From positions 1-14,681 of the forward strand of contig JAUROO010000089.1 of assembly GCA_030829765.1 (NCBI GenBank): a stretch of 14,681 bases of DNA, read 5' to 3'. The first letter of the stretch is position 1; each line of letters begins with the position of its first letter. The notes under the pieces are model-generated. The model saw only the letters and a program-made list of their open reading frames with translations, had not been told where the DNA came from and made no database searches. The translations under genes were made by a program, and so were the position numbers. Source of the DNA: Miltoncostaeales bacterium (GTDB lineage: Bacteria > Actinomycetota > Thermoleophilia > Miltoncostaeales > Miltoncostaeaceae). Positions 1 through 8,215 of this stretch are shown here, in pieces.

Positions 1-429
1 GACCACATGGTCCAGCTGCGCGACCTGCAGGACCATGCGCTCGCGCATGAGCACCCCGGGCGCTTCCAGGCGTTCATCCCACTGCCGTTCCTGCCGGGCA
101 ACACCGAGTTCTCATATCTGCCGGGTCCCTCACGCGAGGAGAAGCTGCGCACCATCGCCCTCTCACGGCTGGTGCTCGACAACTTCCCGCACATCAAGGG
201 CCACTGGGTGATGCTGGGCGAGGAGGTCACCTCCGAGGCCCTGTCCTACGGCCTGGACGACCTGTCGGGGACCCTTACCGAGGAGCGCATCGCGCACGCC
301 ACGACGGTCCAGACCCCGCTTGGCCTCACCCACGAGCGCATTCGCGAGCTGGTCACGGCCGGGGGGCGTGCGCCGGTGGAGCGGGACTCCCTCTACGCCC
401 GGGTGGCGCGGGAGCCGGTCTCGGCCTAG
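1..429 (+). CDS. mqnE: Aminofutalosine synthase MqnE, C-terminal part (5' end outside window)
   Basis: The reading frame is open from base 1 and ends at TAG 427-429, giving about 142 residues of the C-terminal half. MqnE is a radical SAM enzyme that makes aminofutalosine from chorismate-derived 3-enolpyruvylbenzoate, a step of the futalosine route to menaquinone. The visible sequence follows the family closely: LRDLQD near the start, then FQAFIPLPFLPGNTE, SRLVLDNFPHIKGHWVML, a GLDDLSGTLTEERIAH segment, and PVERDSLYARV at the end. The CxxxCxxC iron-sulfur motif lies upstream of the window. The related radical SAM enzymes MqnC and CofH share the fold, but the NFPHIK...WVMLG and DDLSGT segments fit MqnE best. 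The stop interlocks with that of the convergent permease gene in the four bases CTAG (426-429). Confidence 0.9.
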   Translation, partial: DHMVQLRDLQDHALAHEHPGRFQAFIPLPFLPGNTEFSYLPGPSREEKLRTIALSRLVLDNFPHIKGHWVMLGEEVTSEALSYGLDDLSGTLTEERIAHATTVQTPLGLTHERIRELVTAGGRAPVERDSLYARVAREPVSA

Positions 430-1244
430 GAGAGAGCCCGGCGCCGAAGTGCCATCGCCGCGCCCCAGGCGATCACCCCGCACCACGCCACGGTCCACAG
501 CACCGCGGCCCACGACGATGCCGGCACCAGCACCACGTTGCCGTTGATCTCCAGTTGCGCCCCGGCTACCCCGGCCTCGGCGCGGTACTGCAGGTCGCTC
601 AGCATCGGCGAGGTGACCGCGCGGGGGAACACCAGGTACAGGGTGGTGACCAGCCCCGACCAGGCGGTGCCGATGGCGTCGGCGTTGACCGCGGCCATCA
701 GGTTGGCCAGCGAGAGGCACGAGACGTAGAGGAAGGCGGCCACGATCCCCGAGGCCACGGGGCCCAGGGCCACGCTGCAGAGCGCCGCGACCACCAGCAC
801 CAGCACCATGTTGAGCAGCATTGCCACCCCGTGGACGGCCAGGGGTCCGTCGCCGCCCTGTCCGATCACGAGAGAGCATGCCGCGGCGACGGCGATCCAG
901 ATGGCGAAGACGCCCACGAGCACCGCCAGGCGCCCGAGGATCCTGCCGAGCATCACCACGGGCCGCGGGGTGCCGGTTGCCACCTGCAGCCCCACCCAGC
1001 CGGCATCGGCATCGCGGTTGGCCGCGCTCGCGCCCAGCGTGGCCGCCACGGCGAGCCCCGCCACCAGGTAGACGCCTGCGGCCCATGCGCGCATCGTGTC
1101 GGCCCCGGCCGCGCCGCCACGCCCGGCGGCCACGACGGCGCCGGCGATGATGATCGCGGCCCCCACCAGCAGGAGCACCATGGGCCACCTGCGCCGGCTG
1201 ATGCCGCGCGCCTCGGTGCGTCCGATCACCGCTACCGGGCTCAC
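426..1244 (-). CDS. ABC-type membrane permease subunit, about 6 TM helices
   Basis: This 272-residue protein is mostly hydrophobic. Likely membrane helices lie near residues 22-42, 54-73, 100-128, 136-160, 160-182 and 243-265, with a short basic C-terminus (LRRRALS). The start is GTG at 1244-1242, which overlaps the stop of the ATPase gene upstream as GTGA, so the two are translationally coupled. Gene pairing and topology suggest the membrane half of an ABC-2-like transporter or export complex. Residues 72-100 hold a soluble stretch (GASAANRDADAGWVGLQ, then TGTPRPVVMLGRILGR) of the kind seen at the first cytoplasmic loop of ABC-2 permeases, where the coupling helix sits. The substrate cannot be read from the sequence, and no substrate-binding protein is encoded nearby. 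It is the last gene of the minus-strand unit that starts at corA. Confidence 0.75.
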   Translation of the reverse strand: MSPVAVIGRTEARGISRRRWPMVLLLVGAAIIIAGAVVAAGRGGAAGADTMRAWAAGVYLVAGLAVAATLGASAANRDADAGWVGLQVATGTPRPVVMLGRILGRLAVLVGVFAIWIAVAAACSLVIGQGGDGPLAVHGVAMLLNMVLVLVVAALCSVALGPVASGIVAAFLYVSCLSLANLMAAVNADAIGTAWSGLVTTLYLVFPRAVTSPMLSDLQYRAEAGVAGAQLEINGNVVLVPASSWAAVLWTVAWCGVIAWGAAMALRRRALS

Positions 1245-1852
1245 CCGGGCGCCCCGTCCACGAGGTGCATGCTGGCTCCGAGGAGGGCCGGAAGGCCGCC
1301 CGGATCCTTGGAGGCCGCGAGCACCGCTGCGCCGCGCGCCATGGCGCGGCGTATCGCCGTAGTCGTCTCGGGGAACTCCCAGGGGTCATCCAGCACAAGG
1401 AGGTCGGGCTCGCCGATGAGTGCGCACGCGAGCGATGTGCGGCGCACGTCCTCCACCTCCAGCGACTCCACCCGCATGTCCGGGTGCTCCACCCCGGCCT
1501 CCTCGATGGCCCGTGCGGCCTCGGCGCGTCCATGGCCGCCCAGTTCGGCGACCATGTCCACCACCTCACGGGCGCGCATGCCGAACCCGAACGGCCATGA
1601 CTGCGGACCCCAGCCGATCCGCCGGAGCGTCGCGGGGTCACCGGGGGGCGCCCCCAGCACGGTGGTGTCGCCACCGGGCCCGGCCAGCCCCAGGACGGCC
1701 CGGAGCACGCTGGACTTCCCCGACCCCCGGTCGCCGGTGATGAGCAGCCCGGCGCCCGCTTGCAGGTCGATGTTCACGCCCCGCACGGCGAGCTCCCCGC
1801 CCCGCTGGTACCGCACCTCGATGGCGCGGGCGCGGATGACCGGGTCAGCCAA
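1241..1852 (-). CDS. ABC transporter ATPase with degenerate signature, Walker B and H-loop
   Basis: I chose the TTG start at 1852-1850, preceded by GGAG, which gives 203 residues and overlaps the ferredoxin stop by 8 nt. A longer upstream reading in this frame only shadows the ferredoxin gene. The A-loop Tyr is about residue 15, Walker A (GDRGSGKS) is 40-47 and the Q-loop Gln is 84 (GWGPQ). The LSGGQ signature is replaced by LEVED (131-135), although the flanking RRTSLACALIGEPD is typical of ABC ATPases. Walker B reads LLVLDDPW (151-158), with Asp156 where the catalytic Glu is expected. The switch His position reads ASKDPG, so His appears to be Lys182. ATP binding is likely; normal hydrolysis is doubtful. 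The membrane partner follows directly with a 4-nt overlap. Confidence 0.8.
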   Translation of the reverse strand: MADPVIRARAIEVRYQRGGELAVRGVNIDLQAGAGLLITGDRGSGKSSVLRAVLGLAGPGGDTTVLGAPPGDPATLRRIGWGPQSWPFGFGMRAREVVDMVAELGGHGRAEAARAIEEAGVEHPDMRVESLEVEDVRRTSLACALIGEPDLLVLDDPWEFPETTTAIRRAMARGAAVLAASKDPGGLPALLGASMHLVDGAPG

Positions 1853-2075
1853 TCTTCTCCAGGCGGATCGCCTCCTGGGGGCAGTCGTCCACGGCCTCGC
1901 GCACGGCGTCCGCGAGGGATGGGTCGAGCACCTCGTCCGTGGCGGACGACAGGTTGGTCTCATCATCCACGGTGAAGACCCCGGGCAGGCGCGCGATGCA
2001 CACGCGGGTGCCCATGCACATGTCGTGGTCCACCGTGAGGCGGTACCGCTCGCCATCGATCGTGATCTCGGCCAT
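1845..2075 (-). CDS. Single-cluster ferredoxin, 3Fe-4S type
   Basis: This 76-residue acidic protein starts at ATG 2075-2073 behind a GAGGAG-like ribosome site and lies 4 nt after the mutase stop. Cys20 and Cys26 form a C-x5-C motif (CMGTRVC), and Cys65 sits in a Cys-Pro pair. This is the pattern of actinobacterial 3Fe-4S ferredoxins, where the middle ligand of CxxCxxC is replaced, here by Thr23. Such ferredoxins often donate electrons to cytochromes P450 and other oxidoreductases. No P450 or ferredoxin reductase gene is in this window, so its partner is unknown. The length is normal for the family. Its position between a sugar-phosphate mutase and an ABC ATPase gives no functional hint. Confidence 0.85.
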   Translation of the reverse strand: MAEITIDGERYRLTVDHDMCMGTRVCIARLPGVFTVDDETNLSSATDEVLDPSLADAVREAVDDCPQEAIRLEKIG

Positions 2076-2079
2076 CTCC

Positions 2080-3432
2080 TCAACCCTCCCTGATGATCTC
2101 GAGCACCTCATCGCGCCTGCGCTCCATGTCGGCCTCCGACACGAGCGACTCGAGGTTGAGGCGCAGGAGCGGTTCGGTGTTCGAGGGGCGCACGTTGAAG
2201 TGCCAGTCGTCGTAGGCGACGGACAGGCCGTCCACCTCGGCCTGACGGCCGTCCGCGTAGCGTGCCCGAAGCCGGTCGATCGCCGCCCCGGCATCGTCCA
2301 CCGTAGAGTTGATCTCCCCCGAGATGTGGTACCGGTCGCGAAGCCCCTGCACCATCTGCGACAGCGTCTGATCGGAGGTGGCCAGGATCTCCAGCACCAT
2401 GAGCGCGGGGATCAGTCCCGAGTCGGCGTACGAGAACTCGCGGAAGTAGTAGTGGCCGCTGACCTCGCCGGCGAACACGGCGTCCACCTCGCGCATCCGC
2501 CGCTTGATGAACGCATGGCCCACGCGGAACTCATCCGGGGTTCCCCCGGCCGCGATGATGGAGTCGCGCACGGCCCAGGAGGCGCGCAGGTCGTACACGA
2601 CCGTCGCGCGGCCGACGCGCTCCAGGATGTGCCGCGCGAGCAGAGCGGTGAGGAAGTCGCCGGCAACGAAGCCGCCCTTCTCGTCGATGAAGAAGCAGCG
2701 GTCGGCATCGCCGTCCCAGGCGATGCCGACGTCGGCGCCGTTCTCCACCACCGCGCCCTCGATGAAGGCACGGTTCTCCTCCAGCAGGGGGTTGGGCTCG
2801 TGGTGCGGGAAGCGCCCGTCGGGCTCGAGGAAACACGGGACGGCGTCGATGTCGATGCGCTCCAGCACCGGCGGCAGGTACACACCCGCCATGCCGTTCG
2901 CGGCATCCAGCACCACGCGCAGGCCACGGATCGCCGGGGTGTCCACGAAGCCCATGCAGCGGTCCACGAACCGGTCGAGCAGGCCGTCGTCCACCGACTC
3001 GGCGCCCGGCATGGCAGCCGGGCCGGGCTCGCCGGCCAACGCGAGCCGGCCGATCTCCGCGATCCCCGTGTCACCCGATAGCGGCAGCGCCCCCGCGGTC
3101 ACCATCTTCGCCCCGGTGTATGCGGGCGGGTTGTGGCTGGCCGTGATGGCCGCCCCGGCGTCGTAGCCGCCCTCGTCCACCGCGAAGTAGAGCATCTCGG
3201 TGGCGGCCAGCCCGAGCGCGGTCACATCGGCCCCGGCCGACCGCGCGCCGCGGATGAACGCGGCGCTGATTCCCGGTGATGACAGGCGCACGTCATGTCC
3301 CACGGCCACGCGGCGCGCGCCGGTGACGGCGATGAACGCCCGGCCCACGCGCTCTGCACCCTCCTCGTCGATCTGCTCGCCGTAGAGACCGCGGATGTCG
3401 TACGCCTTGAATACCGCCGGGTCCAGCGTCAT
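2080..3432 (-). CDS. manB: Phosphomannomutase/phosphoglucomutase
   Basis: This 450-residue alpha-D-phosphohexomutase is full length for the family. It interconverts hexose 6-phosphate and hexose 1-phosphate, feeding GDP-mannose or UDP-glucose for envelope polysaccharides. The N-terminus FKAYDIRG (8-15) is typical. The phosphoserine loop is TASHNP with Ser99. The metal loop is DGDADR (240-245), the sugar-specificity loop is GEVSGHYYF (322-330), and the phosphate-binding loop is RPSNTEP (415-421). All four functional regions are intact, so it should be active. GEVSGH in place of the commoner GEMSGH is a mild variation. Mannose versus glucose preference cannot be settled by eye. The ATG start overlaps the TGA of the HIT gene by 4 nt (ATGA). 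Confidence 0.93.
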   Translation of the reverse strand: MTLDPAVFKAYDIRGLYGEQIDEEGAERVGRAFIAVTGARRVAVGHDVRLSSPGISAAFIRGARSAGADVTALGLAATEMLYFAVDEGGYDAGAAITASHNPPAYTGAKMVTAGALPLSGDTGIAEIGRLALAGEPGPAAMPGAESVDDGLLDRFVDRCMGFVDTPAIRGLRVVLDAANGMAGVYLPPVLERIDIDAVPCFLEPDGRFPHHEPNPLLEENRAFIEGAVVENGADVGIAWDGDADRCFFIDEKGGFVAGDFLTALLARHILERVGRATVVYDLRASWAVRDSIIAAGGTPDEFRVGHAFIKRRMREVDAVFAGEVSGHYYFREFSYADSGLIPALMVLEILATSDQTLSQMVQGLRDRYHISGEINSTVDDAGAAIDRLRARYADGRQAEVDGLSVAYDDWHFNVRPSNTEPLLRLNLESLVSEADMERRRDEVLEIIREG

Positions 3433-3914
3433 GCGCCGAACCCCGGCTTCAGCGCGGCGTAGGTCTCCTCCAGGCTCTGCGGCATCACGCGCACGTCTCC
3501 CGTCGATGTCATGAAGTTGGTGTCGCCCGACCAGCGCGGAACCAGGTGCAGGTGAAGGTGGTCCGCGATTCCGGCTCCGGCTGCCGCGCCCTGGTTCATG
3601 CCAAGGTTGAACCCGTGGGGCGACATGGCCCCGGAGACCACCTCCTGCGCCATCCGCGCGAGCTCCATCATCTCAGCCCGCGCAGGGGCATCGAGGTCCG
3701 TGAGCCGGTCCACGTGCGCGAAGGGGACGACCATCAGGTGCCCGGACGCGTACGGGTAGGCGTTCAGCACGACGAAGCAATGATCGCCGCGGCCGAGGAT
3801 GAGCGCCCGGGCATCGTCGCCCAGCGCCGGCAGCTCGCAGAACACGCAGCGGGGCCCCTCGAGCTCATGGTCATGCTCGGCGGACACGTAGGCCATTCTC
3901 CACGGCGCCCACAT
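3429..3914 (-). CDS. HIT-family nucleotide hydrolase/phosphorylase (Ap4A type)
   Basis: This 161-residue protein starts at ATG 3914-3912 with the typical N-terminus MWAPWRMAYV. The histidine triad H119-L-H121-L-H123-L-V is intact, with His121 as the expected nucleophile. A CVFC pair (Cys23, Cys26) matches the zinc-binding pair of this HIT subgroup. The substrate region VLNAYPYASGHLMVVP is strongly conserved. Members cleave or phosphorolyse dinucleoside polyphosphates such as Ap4A, or related nucleotidyl conjugates. The gene lies 23 nt downstream of corA and overlaps the mutase start by 4 nt. An in-frame upstream extension merely shadows corA and is not part of the protein. Confidence 0.92.
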   Translation of the reverse strand: MWAPWRMAYVSAEHDHELEGPRCVFCELPALGDDARALILGRGDHCFVVLNAYPYASGHLMVVPFAHVDRLTDLDAPARAEMMELARMAQEVVSGAMSPHGFNLGMNQGAAAGAGIADHLHLHLVPRWSGDTNFMTSTGDVRVMPQSLEETYAALKPGFGA

Positions 3915-3937
3915 GATCTGCCTGCCGGGCGGACCCC

Positions 3938-4936
3938 CTACAGCCACGTGCGCTTGCGGAAGTACCAGAGCACGCCGCCCGCCAGGCCCACGATGATCAC
4001 GAGGAGGGCGATGAACGACGCCACGCCGTGCCGCGCGAACGGGAGCCCATCGATGTTCATCCCGTAGAAGCCCGTGATCAGCGTGAGCGGCAGGATCACC
4101 GCGGAGATGATCGTGAGCAGCGCGAGCATGTCGTTGAGCCGGTGCGTGATGACCGACTCGTTGGTGGCCTCCAGCGCTTCGGCCACCTCCTTGTAGTTCT
4201 CCAGCGAGTCCCAGATGCGCTCGTTCTTGTCGACGATGTCGTCGAAGTAGATCTCGAGGTCCTCGGGTGCGTAGCGCTGCACCGCGCGCTCCAGCATGCG
4301 CAGGGTGGGGCGCTGCGGCTTGATCACCTTGCGGTAGTTGATGATCTCCTGCTTCACGTTCGAGATGTCGCGCACCAGCTCGCGGCTCTGGCCCTCGAAG
4401 ATGGCGTCCTCGAGGGCGTCCAACTTGAAGCCGATCTTGTCGAGGATCGGGAAGCAGTAGTCGAACATCTGGTCGACGATCTCGTACAGCAGGAAGCCCG
4501 AGCCCTTCGACATGTAGTCGAACCGGGCGTCCGCACGCGTCTCGCACCGCGACCAGAGCGCGGAGATCGGCTTCAGCGGCTCCTTGGGGATGGTGATGAG
4601 CAGGCCGGGGCCGATGAACACGTTGAGTTCGGTGGCCTGCAGCCGCCCGGTGCGCTTGTCGAAGCGGGGGAAGTGCAGCACGAGGAACACGTAGCCGTCG
4701 TACTCGTCGATCTTCGACCGCTGGCGCCGCCTCGACAGCACGTCCTCGAGGTCGAGCGGGTGGAAGTCGTGATGCTCGGCCAGCCAGGCGGTCTCCGCCT
4801 CGGTCGGCTCCTCGATGTGCTGCCAGGTGAGGCCGTGGGCCTCGAGGCGCCGGACGTCGGGCCGGTCGCGCTCAGGGGCGACCAGCGCGGAGGTCCCGCG
4901 CTTGGACGGGCGACGGATGTTGGGAAGGCTCGCCAT
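3938..4936 (-). CDS. corA: CorA-family magnesium/divalent cation transporter
   Basis: This 332-residue inner-membrane channel protein starts at ATG 4936-4934 behind GAGGGGA. It has a long cytoplasmic N-terminal domain with acidic and helical segments, for example HPLDLEDVLSRRRQRSK. This is followed by the long stalk helix and two C-terminal helices at about residues 264-286 and 303-323. The selectivity motif YGMN ends the first membrane helix (TGFYGMNIDGLP), and the C-terminus is basic (RKRTWL). These are the hallmarks of the CorA pentameric Mg2+ channel. Ni2+ or Co2+ may also pass. It is the promoter-proximal gene of the six-gene minus-strand unit and diverges from trpF. Confidence 0.95.
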   Translation of the reverse strand: MASLPNIRRPSKRGTSALVAPERDRPDVRRLEAHGLTWQHIEEPTEAETAWLAEHHDFHPLDLEDVLSRRRQRSKIDEYDGYVFLVLHFPRFDKRTGRLQATELNVFIGPGLLITIPKEPLKPISALWSRCETRADARFDYMSKGSGFLLYEIVDQMFDYCFPILDKIGFKLDALEDAIFEGQSRELVRDISNVKQEIINYRKVIKPQRPTLRMLERAVQRYAPEDLEIYFDDIVDKNERIWDSLENYKEVAEALEATNESVITHRLNDMLALLTIISAVILPLTLITGFYGMNIDGLPFARHGVASFIALLVIIVGLAGGVLWYFRKRTWL

Positions 4937-4986
4937 CGTCGAGTCCCCTCGTCGCGGAAATGAACGGCACGCCCGGCATCCGGAGG

Positions 4987-4992
4987 AGTGTA
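4987..4992 (-). promoter_or_regulatory. Probable -10 element of the corA unit
   Basis: The minus strand reads TACACT, a TAnnnT hexamer, about 50 nt upstream of the corA ATG. A transcript starting about 7 nt beyond it would carry a leader of roughly 40 nt with the GAGGGGA ribosome site. No clear -35 is visible. The site lies 24 bp from the proposed trpF -10 element on the other strand, so the two promoters are back to back. Confidence 0.4.
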
Positions 4993-5016
4993 TCGCGCGA
5001 CCGGCTCCCGCCGGAC

Positions 5017-5022
5017 TACTGT
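5017..5022 (+). promoter_or_regulatory. Probable -10 element for leaderless trpF mRNA
   Basis: TACTGT is followed by 7 nt and then GTG at 5030. There is no Shine-Dalgarno sequence before that GTG. The spacing puts the expected transcription start at or next to the start codon, the arrangement known for leaderless actinobacterial genes. No -35 element is apparent. Confidence 0.45.
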
Positions 5023-5029
5023 GCCATGC

Positions 5030-5670
5030 GTGTTGCGCGAGCCGAGGATCAAGTTCTGCGGGGTCACCCACCCCGCGGACGTGGACATGTGCGTCGGGGC
5101 CGGTGCCTGGGCGATCGGCGCCGTGATGACGCCGCACGGCCCGCGGGCCCTCGGCATGGATGGTGCGCGGGCCGTGATGCGCGAGGTGCCGCAGGGGACC
5201 GAGCGCGTCGGGGTGTTCGTGCAGCCGTCCGCCGGTGCGGTTGCGCAGGCGGTGGAGGCCTGTGACCTCACCCGCATTCAGCTGCACGGGGTGGATGACC
5301 CCCGCCCGCTCGCCGCCGCGGCGGGCGTGCCCGTCACCCTCGCCATCGCCCTCGAGGACGAGACATCGATCACCCGGGCTGATGCCACCGACTGCGACCT
5401 CGTGCTGTTCGACGCAGCGGTGCCCGGCGCGCACGGGGGAACGGGGGTGCGGGCTGATTGGAGCCTGCTCGAGCGCCGGCGCCCGGCGCGCCCCTTCGCG
5501 CTGGCCGGTGGCCTCACCGCCGATGTGGTCGGCGACGCCGTGCGCCGCCTGCGGCCATTCGTCCTCGACGTGTCCAGTGGGGTGGAGGGTGCCGTCCCGG
5601 GGCGCAAGGATCCCGAGCGCCTGCGCGCATTCGCGCAGGCAGTGCGTGCGGCGGCCATGGAGGAGGCGGC

Positions 5671-5674
<4 letters not shown>
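5030..5674 (+). CDS. trpF: Phosphoribosylanthranilate isomerase
   Basis: TrpF converts N-(5-phosphoribosyl)anthranilate to CdRP in tryptophan synthesis. With the GTG start at 5030 it has 214 residues. The start RIKFCGVT holds the catalytic Cys10, and Asp128 in LVLFDAAV is the expected general acid. GGTG (residues about 135-138) and the late AGGL and DVSSGVEG loops bind phosphate, as usual for this (beta/alpha)8 barrel. An upstream in-frame GTG at 5021 or 4988 is possible. I prefer 5030 because homologues begin close to RIKFCG and because a -10 hexamer sits 7 nt before it. Its TGA overlaps the trpB ATG (ATGA). A leaderless start would leave no room for a T-box or leader-peptide attenuator at this promoter. 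Confidence 0.92.
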
Positions 5675-6850
<1,176 letters not shown>

Positions 6851-6858
<8 letters not shown>

Positions 6859-7645
6859 CACCGGCGCCGCGCGTCTCGAGCGCGCCTTCCGCGAGGCCGG
6901 GCGCCCGCTCTTCGTGCCGTACGTGATGGGCGGCTACCCGGACCTCGAGGCCAGCCGGCGCCACGTGCAGCTGCTGGCGCGCCACGCCGATATCATCGAA
7001 CTCGGGATCCCGTTCTCCGACCCCCTCGCGGATGGGCCCACCATCCAGGCGGCGGGTCAGGCCGCGCTGGATGCCGGTATCCGGCCATCCGACGTGCTCG
7101 CCATCGCGGATGACCTGCGCGGTGGCCCGCCCGTGGTGGTGATGACCTACTTCAACACCGTGATCGCGCACGGCGCGGCGGAGTTCATGGCCGAGGCCGC
7201 GTCGCACGGCGTGGCGGGGCTCATCATCCCGGACCTGCCCGTGGACGAGGCCGCCGACGTCCGCGCCGCCGCCCGTGCGGCGGGCGTTGCGCTCATTGCG
7301 CTTGCGGCGCCCACCACCGACGACGCGCGCATGCAGCAGATCGGCGCCGAGGCCGAGGGCTTCGTCTACCTCGTTGCCGTGACCGGTGTGACCGGCGGCG
7401 AGATGAGCATGGATGACCGCCTGCGCGCGCTGGCGGAGCGCGCGCGCAGGCACATTCCCGTGCCGGTGGTGGTGGGCTTCGGCGTGCGCACCCCCGAGCA
7501 GGCGGCCCAGATCGGGCAGATCGCCGATGGCGTGGTGATCGCCAGCGAGATCATCCGGCGCATCGGTGACGCTCCGGACGCCGGTGCGGCCGACGCCGCG
7601 GTGGACGCCTTCGGGGCCGGGATCGCGGAGGCGCTGGCCCGTTAG
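6851..7645 (+). CDS. trpA: Tryptophan synthase alpha subunit
   Basis: This 264-residue TIM-barrel subunit cleaves indole-3-glycerol phosphate and channels indole to TrpB. I chose GTG 6851, which overlaps the end of trpB by 8 nt. The in-frame upstream start at 6803 only reads the trpB tail in another frame. The catalytic acids are Glu50 (IIELGIPFSDP) and Asp61 (LADGPTIQ). The sequences VMTYFN, GLIIPDLP, TGVTGGE and GFGVRTPEQ follow the family order. The alpha and beta genes overlap, as expected for partners made in equal amounts. The stop (TAG 7643-7645) interlocks with the TAA of the opposing gene in the four bases TTAG. Confidence 0.96.
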
Positions 7646-8142
7646 AAGGGGCAGATGCGCATGAAGCGCAGGAGCGCGTCGATCTCCTCGTCCTCGACCG
7701 GCCGGTCCGGGGCGGGGTCGTCGATGCTCTCCAGGTACTGCATCCGCACGAGCCGACCGAAGTCGCTGCCCCCGGAGCGCATCTCGGCGAACGTCCCCCA
7801 CCAGACGAAGTCGGCACGGCCGCCCCAGCGCTGCCCGAGCGCGGCGATTGCCCGCATGGGGTCGGCACCCTCGTCGGGCACGGCGCGCACGGCTGCGCGG
7901 GTCGTCTCGACCAGGTCGTCGAAGTCCGGCCAGCTGTCGGGGTCGAGGAGCAGCACGGGCACGACCTCCACCATGAAGTCCGCCGCCTCGTCATGGTCGG
8001 CGAACCACATGAAGGTGCCGGCCCCCTGATTCGGGGGCGGGACGGGATCGCGGGAGAAGAGGCCCACGGGGAACTCGCGTGGGTCGCGTGCGGTGGTGAT
8101 GGCGAGCGCGCGCCCGCGGGACAGACCGGACCATTCGTGCAT
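7642..8142 (-). CDS. Hypothetical protein, 166 aa, not recognised
   Basis: I do not recognise this family. From ATG 8142-8140 it gives an acidic, soluble 166-residue protein without a signal peptide or membrane segment. It contains FMWFADHDEAADFMVEVVP near residues 44-62, a Trp-rich FVWWGTF around 111-117, and an acidic C-terminal part ending RFMRICPF. Two features support it as a real gene: the frame fits the convergent trpA end exactly (stop overlap in 4 nt), and a TACGCT hexamer lies 6 nt before the ATG. A longer upstream frame is unlikely because it would run antisense through the deacetylase gene. The aromatic and acidic pattern might suggest a small metabolic or immunity-like protein, but no function is claimed. 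Confidence 0.7.
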   Translation of the reverse strand: MHEWSGLSRGRALAITTARDPREFPVGLFSRDPVPPPNQGAGTFMWFADHDEAADFMVEVVPVLLLDPDSWPDFDDLVETTRAAVRAVPDEGADPMRAIAALGQRWGGRADFVWWGTFAEMRSGGSDFGRLVRMQYLESIDDPAPDRPVEDEEIDALLRFMRICPF

Positions 8143-8148
8143 GGCCTG

Positions 8149-8154
8149 AGCGTA
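8149..8154 (-). promoter_or_regulatory. Probable -10 element for leaderless gene 7642-8142
   Basis: The minus strand reads TACGCT, then 6 nt, then ATG. No Shine-Dalgarno sequence fits between them. The same hexamer precedes the methyltransferase gene at 12827-12832. Confidence 0.45.
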
Positions 8155-8201
8155 CCCGCAACCGCGCGCCCGGGAGCGACCGGTGCGCCGGGACGTGGCG
8201 C

Positions 8202-8207
8202 TAGCAT
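8202..8207 (+). promoter_or_regulatory. Probable -10 element for the leaderless deacetylase unit
   Basis: TAGCAT is followed by 8 nt (all C or G) and then ATG 8216. No ribosome site is present. This favours ATG 8216 over the in-frame GTG at 8183, which would lie upstream of the promoter. Confidence 0.45.
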
Positions 8208-8215
8208 CGCGCCCC

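Noticed and set aside
785..810. Short ACCAGC-type repeats
   Set aside because: They are GC-rich codon repetition inside the permease gene, two to three units long, without further structure.
163..1674. A 503-aa open frame on the minus strand running through mqnE, the permease and the ATPase region
   Set aside because: It is Arg/Gly/Pro-rich with no domain, and it shadows genes with clear motifs in other frames.
4982..4988. GGAGGA before an in-frame GTG at 4988 as a trpF start
   Set aside because: The ribosome site touches the GTG with no spacer, and the added N-terminus does not look like TrpF; it also overlaps the corA promoter region.
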